Shown here: positions 24,638 to 37,299 of the stretch, piece after piece | Position numbering within the stretch: the stretch's first letter is position 1 | Layout of the letters: every line of letters begins with the position of its first letter | Assembly: GCF_027943255.1 (NCBI RefSeq) | Contig: NC_072893.1 | Coordinates: forward strand, 92,883,784 to 92,947,783 | Source of the DNA: Anastrepha obliqua | Lineage: Eukaryota > Arthropoda > Insecta > Diptera > Tephritidae | Reading direction: 5' to 3' | DNA: 64,000 bases | The notes under the pieces: generated by a model | Database searches by the model: none | Seen by the model: only the letters and a program-made list of their open reading frames with translations | What the model was told of the DNA's origin: nothing | Position numbers and translations under genes: made by a program

Positions 24638-24906
24638 CTGTATACCCATTCATGCAGGTGCACGTATAGTCATCTAAAGTTTTCAGATTGCATGAGCCGC
24701 CATTGCGACACGGTGACGAATCGCAGGCATTCGGCACTCGTATTTCACACAAGGATTCGGTGAAGCCGAGCGGACATATACAAGAGATGCCGAGACGATC
24801 ATTGCGATACGAAGGCTGGCAGGTTCCGCCATTTTGACAGCGCAGGAGACCAGTAAAACAAGGGTTGAGATGTTCACAAAATTCGCCAACAAAGCGTGAA
24901 CTACAA
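24638..24906 (-). CDS. Notch: Notch receptor, internal exon A (end of EGF1, EGF2, most of EGF3)
   Basis: Notch is a single-pass cell-surface receptor whose extracellular EGF repeats bind Delta and Serrate. Read on the minus strand, this 269 nt exon is open throughout: one base completing a codon, 89 codons, then one base of the next codon. It starts CSSRFVGEFCEH (end of EGF1), continues with NPC...RCQNGGTCQ and ISCICPLGFTESLCEI (EGF2), then VPNACDSSPCRNGGSC and ends NGYT (EGF3). Order and residues follow Drosophila Notch EGF1-3. The acceptor is a long pyrimidine tract ending TTACAG, and the donor is GTAGGT. Phases agree with exon B: the split Gly codon is G|GC. EGF2 has six residues between its first two cysteines (CFTGLLRC), where I recall four in Drosophila. 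The exon has no ATG start because it is internal. Notch identity is confident; exon numbering is not. Confidence 0.95.
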
Positions 24907-26679
24907 CTGTAATGAGAATAAGAAAGAAAAGATAAAGATAATTAGTAAATTATTAAAATACAGGAGGTAATTTTAATTAAATACGAAATTCTAAGTTATA
25001 TTACAAAATGTTTATTAAAAAAAACACACACACACAAAAAAGAGGGCTTGTGCAGAATTTTTTTTCAGTTTAATTTGGACTGTGTTTTGGTCACAATCCT
25101 TTATTTAAATAAGTAAACCAAACTTTGACATCCTCTTTTAGTTCTCATAGCTTAACAAGACGCCTTTGTCCTTCACGAGAACCTTCACTAAATCACTTTT
25201 CGTAAACCTTGAATTTGACCTCTTTTCTCAACCCTTTCTCTTTAGCATAACAAATTAACTTAATCCACAAAACAGCTGCCGCAATATACAACGTAAACTT
25301 TTTAAATAATTAATGATGTAAGTTGCTACTTTGTCATTTCCTGTCTTGACACCCAGCGCTAAGAATGAACGAGAAGACTAAGCATGAAAAAAAGAAAACA
25401 CAAATATTCAGCAATCAAAGAAATAAATGTGAAAAATACAAAAATGTATGCTTTGAATGCCAACGATTTACAACAGATTACCGTTGCGGTTCTTCACAGA
25501 AACTTGTTCCATAAACAACTCCAACTGCAACTACAAGGAACCACTAAAATTTAGGAGAAAAACGAAAGAGCGACTAAAAGCATTATATGCATTGGGCCGA
25601 AACGACAAAAATAAATAAATAAAAGAATTAAAAAGTACAATGCAATACCTTCAATATAAAGTAAACAAAAGCAGTTGTATACCGGCGCCCTTTCGTTGTG
25701 GCATCGTGGACACCAGATAACCACATTGTCGTCCACTCACTTCTTGGCGACAATTAATAGTTGTGCCACAGCGCAGTTTTCAGATTTCATTTATGTGGCT
25801 ACTCTTGCCACAGCAATGCTTTTGTTTGTTTTTGTCATTGTATTTTTTACGAGCATATTAAGTGGAGCTCGACGCCTAAAATTAAACCAACACATTAAAG
25901 CCAAGTGAAAGACATTTAAGCCAAGAGAAAAAACCAAACAAAAAATATGAAAAGAACACAAAAACGTCGAACAATGTTTTCCGAAAAGACGTAACAATAT
26001 CTGACGATACTAAATGAAAAGAAGAAACAAAAATTCATAAAACAGAAAAAGCCGACAAGTGGTATTGAAAGGATTGGGCAAAATGTATTAGCTGGTGTTT
26101 TGAAAATATGTAAATAATTAGATTTTTCTACTAAAAAATAAAGCTCTTTTTTATGGAGTTTGGTGTGCTTGTACTTGTACTTTTCAGGTACAGGAAACGA
26201 GATATCAAATTTGCTTACAAGAAACTTACTTCCTTACCACTCTCAACACTTAGAAGTTGGTAGAGCTTAGATATGCCGTTCAACTCCTGCAAGTTCAGAA
26301 CAAAGAAATTTTATTCTCAAAAAGATACTACGAGTTGGAAACGCGTCAGTCGTAATACGAGATGGAAACAGTCAATACCTGCAACACAGCCAAACTCATA
26401 TGGCCAAAGCGGAACATGTGGAAACCGCATAGCTTCACTTTCTGAGCAGGAGAAAAACGCCCATAGTCATGGGTATACTTAGTGGCCATATTAAGAACTA
26501 TAAGGAATCTCAATTAATGACTTTGTAGAAGCTTTTAGGACGATAACGTGTCAGAAACTGGCAAACCGCCGCTAAATTATTCCGCACTCTTTTATAAGGA
26601 GTTTTTGATGCAAGATTTTTAAGTGAACTCAGCGCAACGGCAGAAGATACGGTGGTCAGGTAAGATAGGTACTCAGGTA

Positions 26680-26889
26680 AAAGGTGGCGCAAAATTAGTC
26701 ACCAATAAATTGTGTTTTTGAATAACATTTTTACTAAATAAAAATATTATTTTGAGTGTTGGAAATCTTTATTTTGACCTTTACACACCATTGCTTGTCT
26801 GCTTGTATACTGCACCTGTCCAGTTCAGAAGGGTCACATTTGAAAAATTAAAAATCTTCCAATAAGGTTATTAATTTTGCGCCAGCGTG
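26680..26889. mobile_element. 210 bp MITE with GGCGCAAAATTA ends
   Basis: The ends AAAGGTGGCGCAAAATTAGT and, reversed, CACGCTGGCGCAAAATTAAT form the inverted repeat, with TA at 26678-26679 and 26890-26891. The last ~50 bp resemble the right end of the transposase-bearing remnant at 31818-32476 (AATCTTCCAATAAGG here, AATCCTTCGATAGGG there). This suggests a deletion derivative of that family. No coding capacity. Confidence 0.8.
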
Positions 26890-28179
26890 TATATGATACC
26901 ATTTAATAATATCAAAGCATTTAATAATTTCCATTTCATTTCTAACCGATTTTTGCACCTTGCCCTGGTTTGCGTAGTTTTTTTGAACAGAAACAGATAC
27001 TCTGCATGTTTAAAAATTCCGATATTGTATTTGTATTTTAAGGGGCTTTGTTATGAACTAAGCTACTGAAGAAATAGCATCGAAACGGTCAAAACATTTA
27101 TTTTTCTTATTGAAACTATTTTATATTTAATAGCAACATTTCATTGTTATATTTTTCTTCCTTCCATTCCATTTATCTTCCTTCCAGTTTTCTTACCCTT
27201 CACCGTTCCAATGCAGTTTACACTTTAAACTCTACCCTCACTTCAGCAGCTAAGTGACTTAGAATGGTGCAGTGTTTATGCAATTACACACGTTTCGCAA
27301 TTTGATATTCAATAGGCGTGGGATCGTGTGGGAAGCTTGGTAACTGGACAGCTGAAGTGTAGTGACAACATGAAGCATTTAATTGCCGAGCAAACAAGGC
27401 AGGAAAGCAAAGGAAAAACGCTAACGCGTTTCATAGAAACAACTGTAAATTAGAGAAATTAGAGACCAATAAGACTAGGATGAACAAATTAACTAATTAA
27501 TACATAAAATATGAGAATCACGAGAGTGGATATGAACTGTCATTTACACAATATTAAAAGTCGATCACCAAATGCAGAGGACAACAACTGTTAAATCCCA
27601 CACACAGTACCGTTGTGTTTTCTCCACCTTTTGTTGCTGTTGTGGATTATTGACGAATGCAATTGCTAAGAAATTACGACACGTACTCGTGCGCAACAAC
27701 ATAAACGCATTCCTATGCGCTAAATACAGTATGATGGCGAGCAACGAGCGACTTAAGCATTTACGCACATAATGCTGAGATCTGAAATCTCAACAGTAAG
27801 TAAATAGGTATAAATGAGAAAAAACAGTGTTTTTGTCTTTACTCTTCAAGCCATGTGAACGAACAACAGCACTTGATTTTAAGCTAGCAGTATTGTTGAT
27901 GGAAAATTTTTCCCCTGAGAAAAATTGTGCGAGTATGCGCAACAACAATGCGGCGAGTTTGTGCGTTTAAGTGCAATGCTAATAATTTGTAACAACAGCT
28001 AACGATACAACAGCAATATTGTTGAGCCATGCGTACAAACATACGCACATACATATTTGCAGCTCAATATTCGACGCCTCGTGCAATGGATAATCGTGCA
28101 CGAGAATAAATGGCGCTGATTTTTCACGAAATTTGCTTAGATAGTATGAGGCTCTTTAGTTATTAAATTAAATGAAATA

Positions 28180-28620
28180 AATAAATAAATAAAATAAAGT
28201 AAATAAAATAAAATTAAAATAAATAAAATAAAATAAAATAAAATAAAATAAAATAAAATAAAATAAAATAAAATAAACTAAAATAAAATAAAATAAAATA
28301 AAATAAAATAAAATAAAATAAAATAAAATAAAATAAAATAAAATAAAATAAAATAAAATAAAATAAAATAAAATAAAATAAAATAAAATAAAATAAAATA
28401 AAATAAAATAAAATAAAATAAAATAAAATAAAATAAAATAAAATAAAATAAAATAAAATAAAATAAAATAAAATAAAATAAAATAAAATAAAATAAAATA
28501 AAATAAAATAAAATAAAATAAATTAAATTAAATTAAATGAAATAAAATAAAGTAAATAAAATTAAATTAAAATAAAACCGAACAAATAAAAACGGAAATA
28601 AAATAAATGAAATAAAATAA
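28180..28620. repeat. (AAAAT)n pentanucleotide satellite
   Basis: Pure AAATA pentamers run from about 28221 to 28521, with a single interruption near 28278: some 60 copies. The flanks decay into AAATT/AAATAAAG variants. A similar A-rich tract resumes at 28781-29040 after a unique segment (28631-28780). Confidence 0.95.
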
Positions 28621-28630
28621 TATAAAATAA

Positions 28631-28780
28631 CTGGGCACATGTGCAATAGTTGGTAGATTTTTAAATATTTAGGCAGTAGTAATCGCATGGGCGTAGAACT
28701 TGGGCTACGCTCCACCAGAGCGCAATCCCTCGAAAATTTTATCCTGGATGTGTAATCTCCGGCAATAGCCGAGATGGATT
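28631..28780. other. Unique island between A-rich arrays, possibly a retroposon 3' end
   Basis: This 150 bp of ordinary-complexity DNA contains GGGCGTAGAACTTGGGCTAC and ends GCCGAGATGGATTAAGCTCA, then runs directly into AAATAAAATT repeats. Retroposon 3' untranslated ends running into A-rich tails look like this. I do not recognise the family and see no open frame. Confidence 0.35.
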
Positions 28781-31700
28781 AAGCTCAAATAAAATTAAAT
28801 TAAATGAAATAAAATAAAGTAAATTAAATTAACATAAAACGGAGCAAAATAAAATATAATAAAATAATATGTTACAAAATAGAGTTAAATTTAATAAATA
28901 AAAATAATATTTGGAAAAGTAAAAGCTAAAAAGATAGAAATAAAATATAAGAAATGAAATCAAATTTCATAAAATAAAACTAAATTAAACTAGGAAGAGT
29001 AAAATAATATAAATTTAAAATAATTGAAATAAATGTATAAAAAACGAAACACAAAATAATGATATGGAATGAACTTTAAAAGTACTGATTATATAAATTG
29101 CACGCAATAACATCAATTTTCCAATATAATTCTCATAACTATAAGTACATGTTAGTTGCTGACCCGAAGCACCGCCGACGCACATAAATGTGCTTCCATT
29201 TGAGGCCGCACGCATGTGGCATGCAGTGTAGTGCACATTTGACCTGAATGTTTTTGCCACCAGGTTACAGCCAATAGCCAACACTTTCCACAAAAACAAA
29301 AAATTCAATTTGCATGCGGCTGTAGTGGCAGTAGCTTAGCTCATTTGTTGCCAACAAGCAGCTGAGTAAATTTCCGACAAGATAAGCTAGAAGATCGTAA
29401 AATTTGTGCCGATCGAGGAGTAGATTTTCAGCACCAACAAAAATATTCACATACATACACAGTGAATACGAAGTGTGGCAAGTTTAACAGGAGCTCGTAA
29501 TCGACAGCTCTAGCAGAAGCTGAGTACGTTGGTGGTTCATGTGTTTGTGGTGGTAGGCCCATTTAACCCAGTTAGTTTGCCAGTGAGATCGTGCTGTCGG
29601 TGTCAAGCCGTTGGAGCGCTGAAAATTTTCGGATACAAAACTACCGTATTGGAAGTTGCAAGTATTTGGCTGCCCGTTGGGCAGTAACAAAACATTTTAA
29701 GACAGCAGTAACTGCAGCAGGCAAGTACCAACATACACACATATACTCGTATGTAGTACATGCTGCTAAAATAGGCGAGTCTTAATCGACCCACTGATCT
29801 CTGCGGCTGGTTTGGATAATGTGTTTGTTGTAGCACTTTTTTTTATCTATTTCTTTTCATTTATTTACCCACTGCCCATTTCATATTGCTATTTTTCGCC
29901 AATTTTCTCGTGAGCTTTTCTATTTTATTTGCACTTTAAGCACTGTTGGTCGGGTGCTCGCGATCGTCGATACAGTGATGAGTTGCTAGCCGGTGCTGCT
30001 ATTGCTATTGGCCGTTGCTGTTGTTGCTGCTTTTCGAATTGCTGTTCTTCTCGCTTTTGTTGTTGCATGCATGTACTGGCGCTCGATCACATCGCCGATC
30101 GTAATCGCGCAGCGGCAACTTGTAAAATTAAATTGCTGGTAAAAATCGAAGACAATGCAGAGCGCCACGAGGCAGTCAATAACAGCAACAGTAATAACGA
30201 AAACAACAATAATAATAACAGCAATAGTTACTACAACCAAAGACATGCTACAACACCTAATGAATCGAGTGATCGCCAACATGCAACCATGCAACACATG
30301 TGCTACTAAAAGCTCAGGCTTGCCACACACCTATACATACGCACATGGTTTTGGTGGGAGCTTGATACGGTGCAGTTATTGGAGAGATTTGTTATTGTTG
30401 GTCTCTTTTCTTAATTTGCTACGCTTTTCAACCGCCTCATGTGTGAATTATAGTTAGCAGTCAAAGTTATCGATGATGAAAATTCCAATTTTCACCTGAA
30501 GGGGTTGCCTTATAAAAATAAATATTGATGTGTGTGTGTAAATTTTTCGAAATGAGTTACAAGTGCATTTGTGTGTACGTGGGATTGTGTGACTTGTGAC
30601 CATTGCCTGTGCTGCATGAAGCTCACTATATTCCCACTGCAATATTTATAGTTGCGTATGAAACCGTTAGAGCGTTGCAGGGTATGTGGGAAGTGGAAGG
30701 AAAATGGATTGTCCTCGCAAGAGAACAATATGACCATCGGAAGCTTTTAATGTATCAAATAAAGAATCTAACAACTGTAAAAAGATGTCACCAATATCAC
30801 AACTAAAGCCAATAAAAATAGCAAGAGGAAATTTGCTTCGAAAAAAAAGATTATTGTACAACAACAATCACAATGCCTGTCGCAACTGCTGTTAAATTAA
30901 AAGTTTTGATTACACGCTGTTTAAATGACCAAACCAAGGCAGAAATACTCAAATAAAGACAAACAACTAAAAAATGTAATAGCTTAACATCTAAGGTGAA
31001 AAGCTGTTTAAGAATGGACATAAAAAAACCCAAGCACACCAAAAGTGCTTGTAGAATGGAAGTAGGCGAGGGGCGCATGTGTAAAACGTGGCGCCTTCCT
31101 TTTGCTTTACTTTTTAGTGCATACATACAATGTAGCATACAAGTTAGTATATTTTTGAGCGGCCACGCATTGCGTTGCACGTTGCAATGCCTCACGCTAC
31201 GTGCAATTTGATTGTCACTTGCCACATTTAAATAGACTGTCAGCGCGCGTGAACGGTGTGTTGCAATACGACCATGCGCTAAGTGGCAGAGACGAGCTAC
31301 TGGTTGCCTTGGTTAGTTGGCTAACATTTTGTAGTTAATTTCAGTCGGTCGACAGCATTTTGCGGTGTATTTTTTTGTTAACAATTTTTTTTTAGTTACA
31401 TAAATTTTATTCAGTCAACCCAAGACTTTTTGTTTTTAGGGAATTACCAACTTTGTGGCATGCCAGCGCCTTTTTTGTGCCTAAGTTGATATGCAAAGCA
31501 GGGTTCACAAAAAACGTGCGACACTGAGCAGGTGAGTGAGTGCGTGAATGAATGGATGATTGAGTGGCATAGCTAATTATGTGAATGGCGGTGGTGACAG
31601 GCGTGTAAGAATGTAGAAATTGCAATTTTTATGCATTGCTTTTTGAATTTTTAAGAGTAATTACATTTTTTGTTTTCATGTTATAAAATATGAAAACTAT

Positions 31701-31817
31701 TTTCTATGAAAAATAAAATTCTTTATTCAGTTAAAGCATAATTCGGGCAACTATCATATTTATGAGCTAGATGCAAAATATCTAATAATTGTCTATTCAA
31801 AGTTTATAAAAAATGCT

Positions 31818-32476
31818 ACCGGGTGTTTGTTTCAGAGATTGAAATATTGTTGAAATGAATTTTTTCATTATAATCTGGTAGATAATTTCATGGCATTAAT
31901 TTTTTGAATATGATATCCCGCGTATGTTTCCAGCGGCTACGAGTTACATGGTCCATTCGATCAGTTCAATTTTTGACTGCTTTTTCCAATAAGCCTGGCC
32001 GTCTTGTTGGAACCAAATGTCGCCGAAACAATAATTAAAAAATCCAGTCAGCATAGCTCGATAGCGCTTGCCATTTTCGGTAACGGCAGCTCCTCTCTCA
32101 TTTCGAAAGAAACAAGGACCGAGGACGCCGCCAATATGCAAAAACCGCACGTAAAATGGAGGAAGTGCTCTATGAACTTCGCGAACGTATTTGCTTTTTT
32201 TGTTTTGCTAAGTAAATTTCCCCAATTTGGAAGTTTTGTTCTGGAGTTACCATAAGCGATTCATGTCAACACAGTTTGTCATTTTCAGCTGTCAAACCAT
32301 TTCGATAGTTCTGGTGCAGCTAAAAAAACATCAGATATATGCAAGATGCTGAATTTCATTTTGAGAAAATTTTAAGCATCCAAACATGTTTCTGAATACC
32401 TTTTCTACTAAACAAAAAACGCAATTTGTAAAAATTATAAATCCTTCGATAGGGTGATTAGTTTTGCGCCACCTTG
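31818..32476 (-). mobile_element. DD41D-type element remnant with GGCGCAAAA right end
   Basis: The right end at 32476 (reversed: CAAGGTGGCGCAAAACTAAT) is followed by TA at 32477-32478 and matches the ends of the 26680-26889 MITE. On the minus strand a transposase N-terminus (LTPEQNFQIGEIYLAKQKK, about 32250-32195) is joined out of frame to the central region at 32150. A matching left inverted repeat is not visible; similarity fades near 31818 (CCGGGTGTTTGTTTC). Confidence 0.65.
31944..32150 (-). pseudogene. Tc1/mariner transposase fragment (DD41D type)
   Basis: This reads GVLGPCFFRNERGAAVTENG, KRYRAMLTGFF, then DIWFQQDG with the second catalytic Asp, and ends IELIEWTM, which looks like the C-terminal WTKRM of relatives. 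Everything between the second Asp and the C-terminus, including WPPRS and the third Asp, is deleted. The layout GAAVTENGKRYRAMLTGFF is shared with the 54145-55085 element (GVAVTVNGERYRAMLNEFL). Confidence 0.8.
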
Positions 32477-33032
32477 TATATTAGATGTTTTAATTTTTTA
32501 ATTAGATTTGTTTTCTTCAGAGGCCGAGTAGATTTAAGGAAAATTAAAACGGGAATCCGAGTGCAGTACAATGGATTTAATTGTGTATGGGTGCTGTACT
32601 TGCTAGTCTGTCCCGACAAACAAAAAATTTTAGATTTGCTTACCTATCTCGTACGCGCTCGGATTCTCCCAGTATTCAAAAGCAATTAATGAAATCGTAT
32701 ACTTTTATATAATACCGTTTTAGTTCAGACTATATTGATCCATATACCTAATCTAAAGCTCTCTTGTGCGTTCACAGCTAGAATATTATGAATTTCACAT
32801 TAATAGGCTGGTGACCAGAAAGTCTCTCTCCGCTATGCTTTGCGTTCTTTGCACTCCACGGATCCTATTAAATCCAATGAAGGTCAGTGCTTGTTAAACA
32901 TAAAACCACTAAATAGTAGAAGTATTCTTCTCTCCCTCACTTTCATTAGCATTGTTTTATAGGTGGAGCGATTGAAGGGGACTTTCTCGTTACTCGAGAA
33001 AATTGATTACAATATTCCTCAGCGAAGCTTAA

Positions 33033-33762
33033 GGGGGGGTAGGGTCACAAAATCGAAATTTTTTTTCTTCACTCATCTTATAGCAAATCATTTCAAGAAT
33101 GTTGTGTCAAAATTTTAAGTGGATCGGAGCAGAACTCTCAAAGTTATAGCCTTTGTAGGCACTCTACCTCGAATGCGGAGCATAGATAATTTTTCAGAGT
33201 CATTTTTTCAAACGCGTTTTTCCCGAAACGACTTCTTAAAAGTCGGTGCCAATCACAACTCCGAAACTATTCAACCGATTCTTTTCAAATTTGGCACACA
33301 TTTTCTAAATCAAAAATACCTCCTCCCCCCCCACTGTTTTTTTTTTATTTTTTTTTTTTTAAGGTTGTTTTTCACTTACAAATATGGCGAAATTTTTCGC
33401 CAAAAATGCTCGTTTTACGTTTTTTTGCCACCAAAACTACAAAAATGAAAAAAAAAAAAAAATTATTCATGTGGGGGGGAGCATTACGTCATACTTTAAC
33501 TGAAAAATTCGACTTTTTTGGTTTCAGATGATTCTACGACGAATGCCGATTGGCACCGCAGAGCACCTCTCGAAAAACATATCTCAAAAAAAACTCTGTC
33601 ATGGGCTTATTTGTCAATATTTTATTATTAATATTTTTTAAAAACTTATTGAAAAGATGTAAAATAACATGCAACTGATTTTATTAAAGTATCTTAAGCC
33701 ATCTTTCTGTAAAAAATTCAAAAAAAAAGTGTTTTTTTTTAGCGCTAAACCCTACCACCCCC
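33033..33762. mobile_element. TTAA-flanked non-autonomous element, copy 2
   Basis: TTAA lies at 33029-33032 and 33763-33766. Left end GGGGGGGTAGGGT and right end, reversed, GGGGGTGGTAGGGT. It is 730 bp. The motif ACTATTCAACCGATTC starts 233 bp from the left end, the same offset as in copies 1 and 3. It contains long T and A runs in the middle (about 33336-33460). No coding region. Confidence 0.8.
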
Positions 33763-36429
33763 TTAAGAAATCATATTTATTCATAATTTTTAGTTGATCA
33801 ATTTAAAAAAAAAATAAATCGTAATACTAGATAATACAAATGAAAGAAAATTACATTATGAGAATGTAAAGCGGAAAGAGTCCCAAATCGAACGGAAAGT
33901 GTAAAGTTAAGACTAATTAAAAAGTTTTTAAATTGTGTGGAAAAACATATAACTGAAAGATTGAATATGCCAAAAACTTATAGTGACCGCTATTATTTAG
34001 TATGTCACAACTCTTACATTTTCTGTCCGATTTAGGCAGAATTAAGTTGTATATCTTCGTTGGTAATGAAATAGTATTTCATTTAAAATTTTTTAATTCC
34101 TTTTTTACAAAGTTTATCAACTAAAAAGAATGAATAAATATAAATAATTTTTCGAAAATTGAAAACCGGTTAATTGTATTCGCTTTCCTTCTTGGTAATA
34201 ACTTCAAAAAGTCTTAGAAATTGTCTGTATAAATCTTGAAAACGCTTTATGCGAAAAATAAATGAAACTCATTTTCATGTGCAGTGATCCAATATTAGTC
34301 TAAACAACTCTTTATTAACGAAGTACCACTTTTTAGGAAAGAAGGTGTCACAAATATTCTTTCCGATTGGGAATATTCGAAAAAAAAAATGCTTGACTTG
34401 GGAACGTATTTTTCTCTGGCTGCTGGGTAAGGGTACCGACAAAAAGATAAGTAGAATAGGAAAGAAATATTTATAGTGAAATACAATTAAAATAAAATAA
34501 TTTTGCAATTTGATTTGCTGAGCTATAAATATTCATTGCGCATATAAATGTGAAATCAAGCAAGAGTGTGAAAATGCGTTGAGTTACGGTAAGAAAGTTG
34601 TGCGCATGCGCATCATCACCATCACCTATTTGCCATATTTGTACAACGGTAAGTACGATACATATGTATGTACATATAATATTTACACCGCATTATTTCA
34701 CTTACCTCTTCCTAATGCTTTCAATGCTCTCGTGTTGTAAATTGCGTATAATTAACTATCTAATAGCACTCGCAGCTGTTTCACCAAACGAAGAAACGCA
34801 TAGAGAAATACTCATCAAAGCCATTTGGCGGCACCACTTGACTTGCCTACAGGCTATTAAATAGCCATTGACCACAGGCAGTAGATCACGCTTAAAGCAC
34901 TTTGGCTCGCCAGCTCACTACTTAAATTATTCTTGACGTGTTCCATTCTATACTTATTTCTAGCCTAAATACTTATCCCAAGCACTGTCAGCTTTTCGAA
35001 GCGTCTCTCACTCGAAGCTGGACGACTATGTCGAAAAAATCAATTTAGTAAAGGTAGAAAACTCACAGCCACCACCGCCGCGTGAATCAGATGATTAATT
35101 CCTATGTACGCGCTCAGAGCTTCACCCGCTCCTCCCTTCGGTGGTATGTACTATATGTATGTATGTAAGTTGTAAGTGGTGCGCGTAAATTTCAAAAAAT
35201 TATAGTGTAAAATTGTATTGTAACTTTGCCCATGCAGGCGAGTAAGCGCAATGTGCGGCGTGAGAAACTCCATTTGTTGCGGTTTCATTTTTCATTCAAC
35301 TCGTTGGTTAGGTGTTGGTGGTGATGCCGCCGCAATATATACTTATACTTGTATATATAAATATATAAATGTATGCACATATGCAGTTTTGCTCTCATCT
35401 TCCATAAGTAACTATTTAAAAAAAACTATTTCTTGTGGTTTTGTTTGTCTAGAAATTAGATGCTCTCCATCAACAAACGACGTAGGACACCATCTGCTTT
35501 ATTACGAGTACGTACGATCATATTGTCTACGGTGCTCCAGTTCATTGGTTTTGCATTGCAACAACAGCGCGTTAGTAACAGCAATTGCATGGCTGTTGGA
35601 GATTTTCATAAACACCATGTCCACATGTGTGCGTGTATGGAGCGGTCTCCATCATCGTGCAGTATCAAACATCTACATATGTACATTTTAGTTGCGCTTG
35701 TCGTTGGCTGCTGTAATCTGCGCATGCGTAAAAATTTGGGGCATTGAAAATTTGAAATTATCTACGCGTGCAGGAGAATTGCCATTGGCTTTATTTCATT
35801 GGTTCAAAAAAATTACATTTCCGCTTAGGAATTATATTGATAGAAAGGAAAGAAGAGCGACTTACACACCAACATATCCGCCGTCACAATTTAGTGACTT
35901 CATCTTTTTACAATATTTGCAATATTTTTCATGCTAAGCCTTTTTTGTTAATTTTTATAAATATAAAAACCATATAAATCAATTTTTCTAACTTTTTTAC
36001 AAGATTTACAAGAATTAAAAAAAAACTAATATATAACCAAATAAATGTATAATTTTTTAGAATTTTTAGAAAACTTCGGAGTAGCGTAGTGTGAGTTTTC
36101 TAGCCCATTAATTTTTAGAACAAAAAAAAATACCAGTCTAACGGTTAGACGCGATATAAGTGAAACCTTCCGTAAAATACACTGAGAGAGAATGAGACGA
36201 AAGCAGCATTAGGAGCGGGATAATTATAGGTTCATTATAATATTGCTATAAAGTTCATATTTTCAATGTTTTCAATTTTTTAGTTTTATTTTCTTTTTGT
36301 TTTTTTTCTGTCGATATTCACGACACTTTTCTGCATTATTTTTCGGCATAATTGCGGTAAATATTTAAAAATGAAAATATTTACGAATATAAAAATACGG
36401 ACGCAATACAGCACACGCGGTTGCTATTA

Positions 36430-36735
36430 TGAGCGTCGTAACGCGTATATTACACAGACGTACTAACATACACACAAACATTCGTAGGACGCTTGGTCTA
36501 AGCAAGTATTAGGTAGTGTAGTATAGGTATACATAATGCCTTCTCGCTCACCGTGGCTCCGTAATACGCAGGCGCGCACACATACGTTCTACAAACAAAC
36601 ATAGATACGTATGACGCTTGAACTAAACACCAAAGCAAGTAATAGGCAGTGTAGTATACATACTACAATACTCACTATACTAGCGTGGCTCAGCACTACG
36701 CAGCCACACACATATACGTATATCAACATATAACG
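36430..36735. repeat. Diverged tandem repeat, period about 130 bp
   Basis: Landmarks recur at a spacing of about 125-133 bp: GACGCTTG (36488 and 36613), AGCAAGTA.TAGG.AGTGTA (36501 and 36634) and CGTGGCTC...TACGCAG (36552 and 36684). There are about two and a half copies, which have diverged by point changes and small indels. No open frame and no match to a known family from memory. Confidence 0.75.
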
Positions 36736-37299
36736 CTTCGTAGCCAAGAGTGTCGCTTTTTCGTTTCATCGAGTCTCAAATCACTCCCAACGATTCTAAA
36801 GAAGTTTTCACTTCAAAAAGTGTAAGTTTGGTGTCACTCGAAAATTGCGCTGTTTTTTGAAAAAAAATTTTTTGCATACGATATTGGGCATTTCCTTCTA
36901 TATAAAAAGCTTCTGTGTCAGTCAGAAGTAATTGATAAATTTGAAAAACAAACACAAAAAAAAAAGCAAAATATAAAACGCAAAAAAAAAAAATCCGGTC
37001 AAAAGGGTCCACCTCGATTCCATGAACTCTGTTTAAAGGTTATGTTGAATTATTTTTGATTTCTAGCAAGAAAACTTTAATATCTTTATATCAAACGGAA
37101 AGTATGTAATAACTAAACTTAATTGCTACTCATTTCTTACTCTTGTATACAAAATTGAGAGAAGTTAAGGTTATGTTTGTTTTCGAAAAAAGCTTTGAAA
37201 TCTCTGGTGGCTAAAATACGAATTTCATTAATCAACTCAGTTGTAGATTCACACTTGTACGGGGATTTTTAAGATTATTTTGAATAAAGCCTCTACAGA

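Noticed and set aside
27320..27335. GTGTGGGAAG, close to the Su(H) binding consensus (another near 30687)
   Set aside because: The last consensus position does not fit, and single near-matches are expected by chance in 64 kb.
29929..30330. Long open frames on both strands with Asn, Cys or Val runs
   Set aside because: They arise from GTT/AAC triplet repeats. Both strands are open because of composition, and there is no domain or splice context.
35251..35747. Overlapping 146- and 95-residue plus-strand frames
   Set aside because: Composition is Cys/Tyr/Thr-rich from TATG-type repeats, the overlapping frames conflict, and no domain is recognisable.
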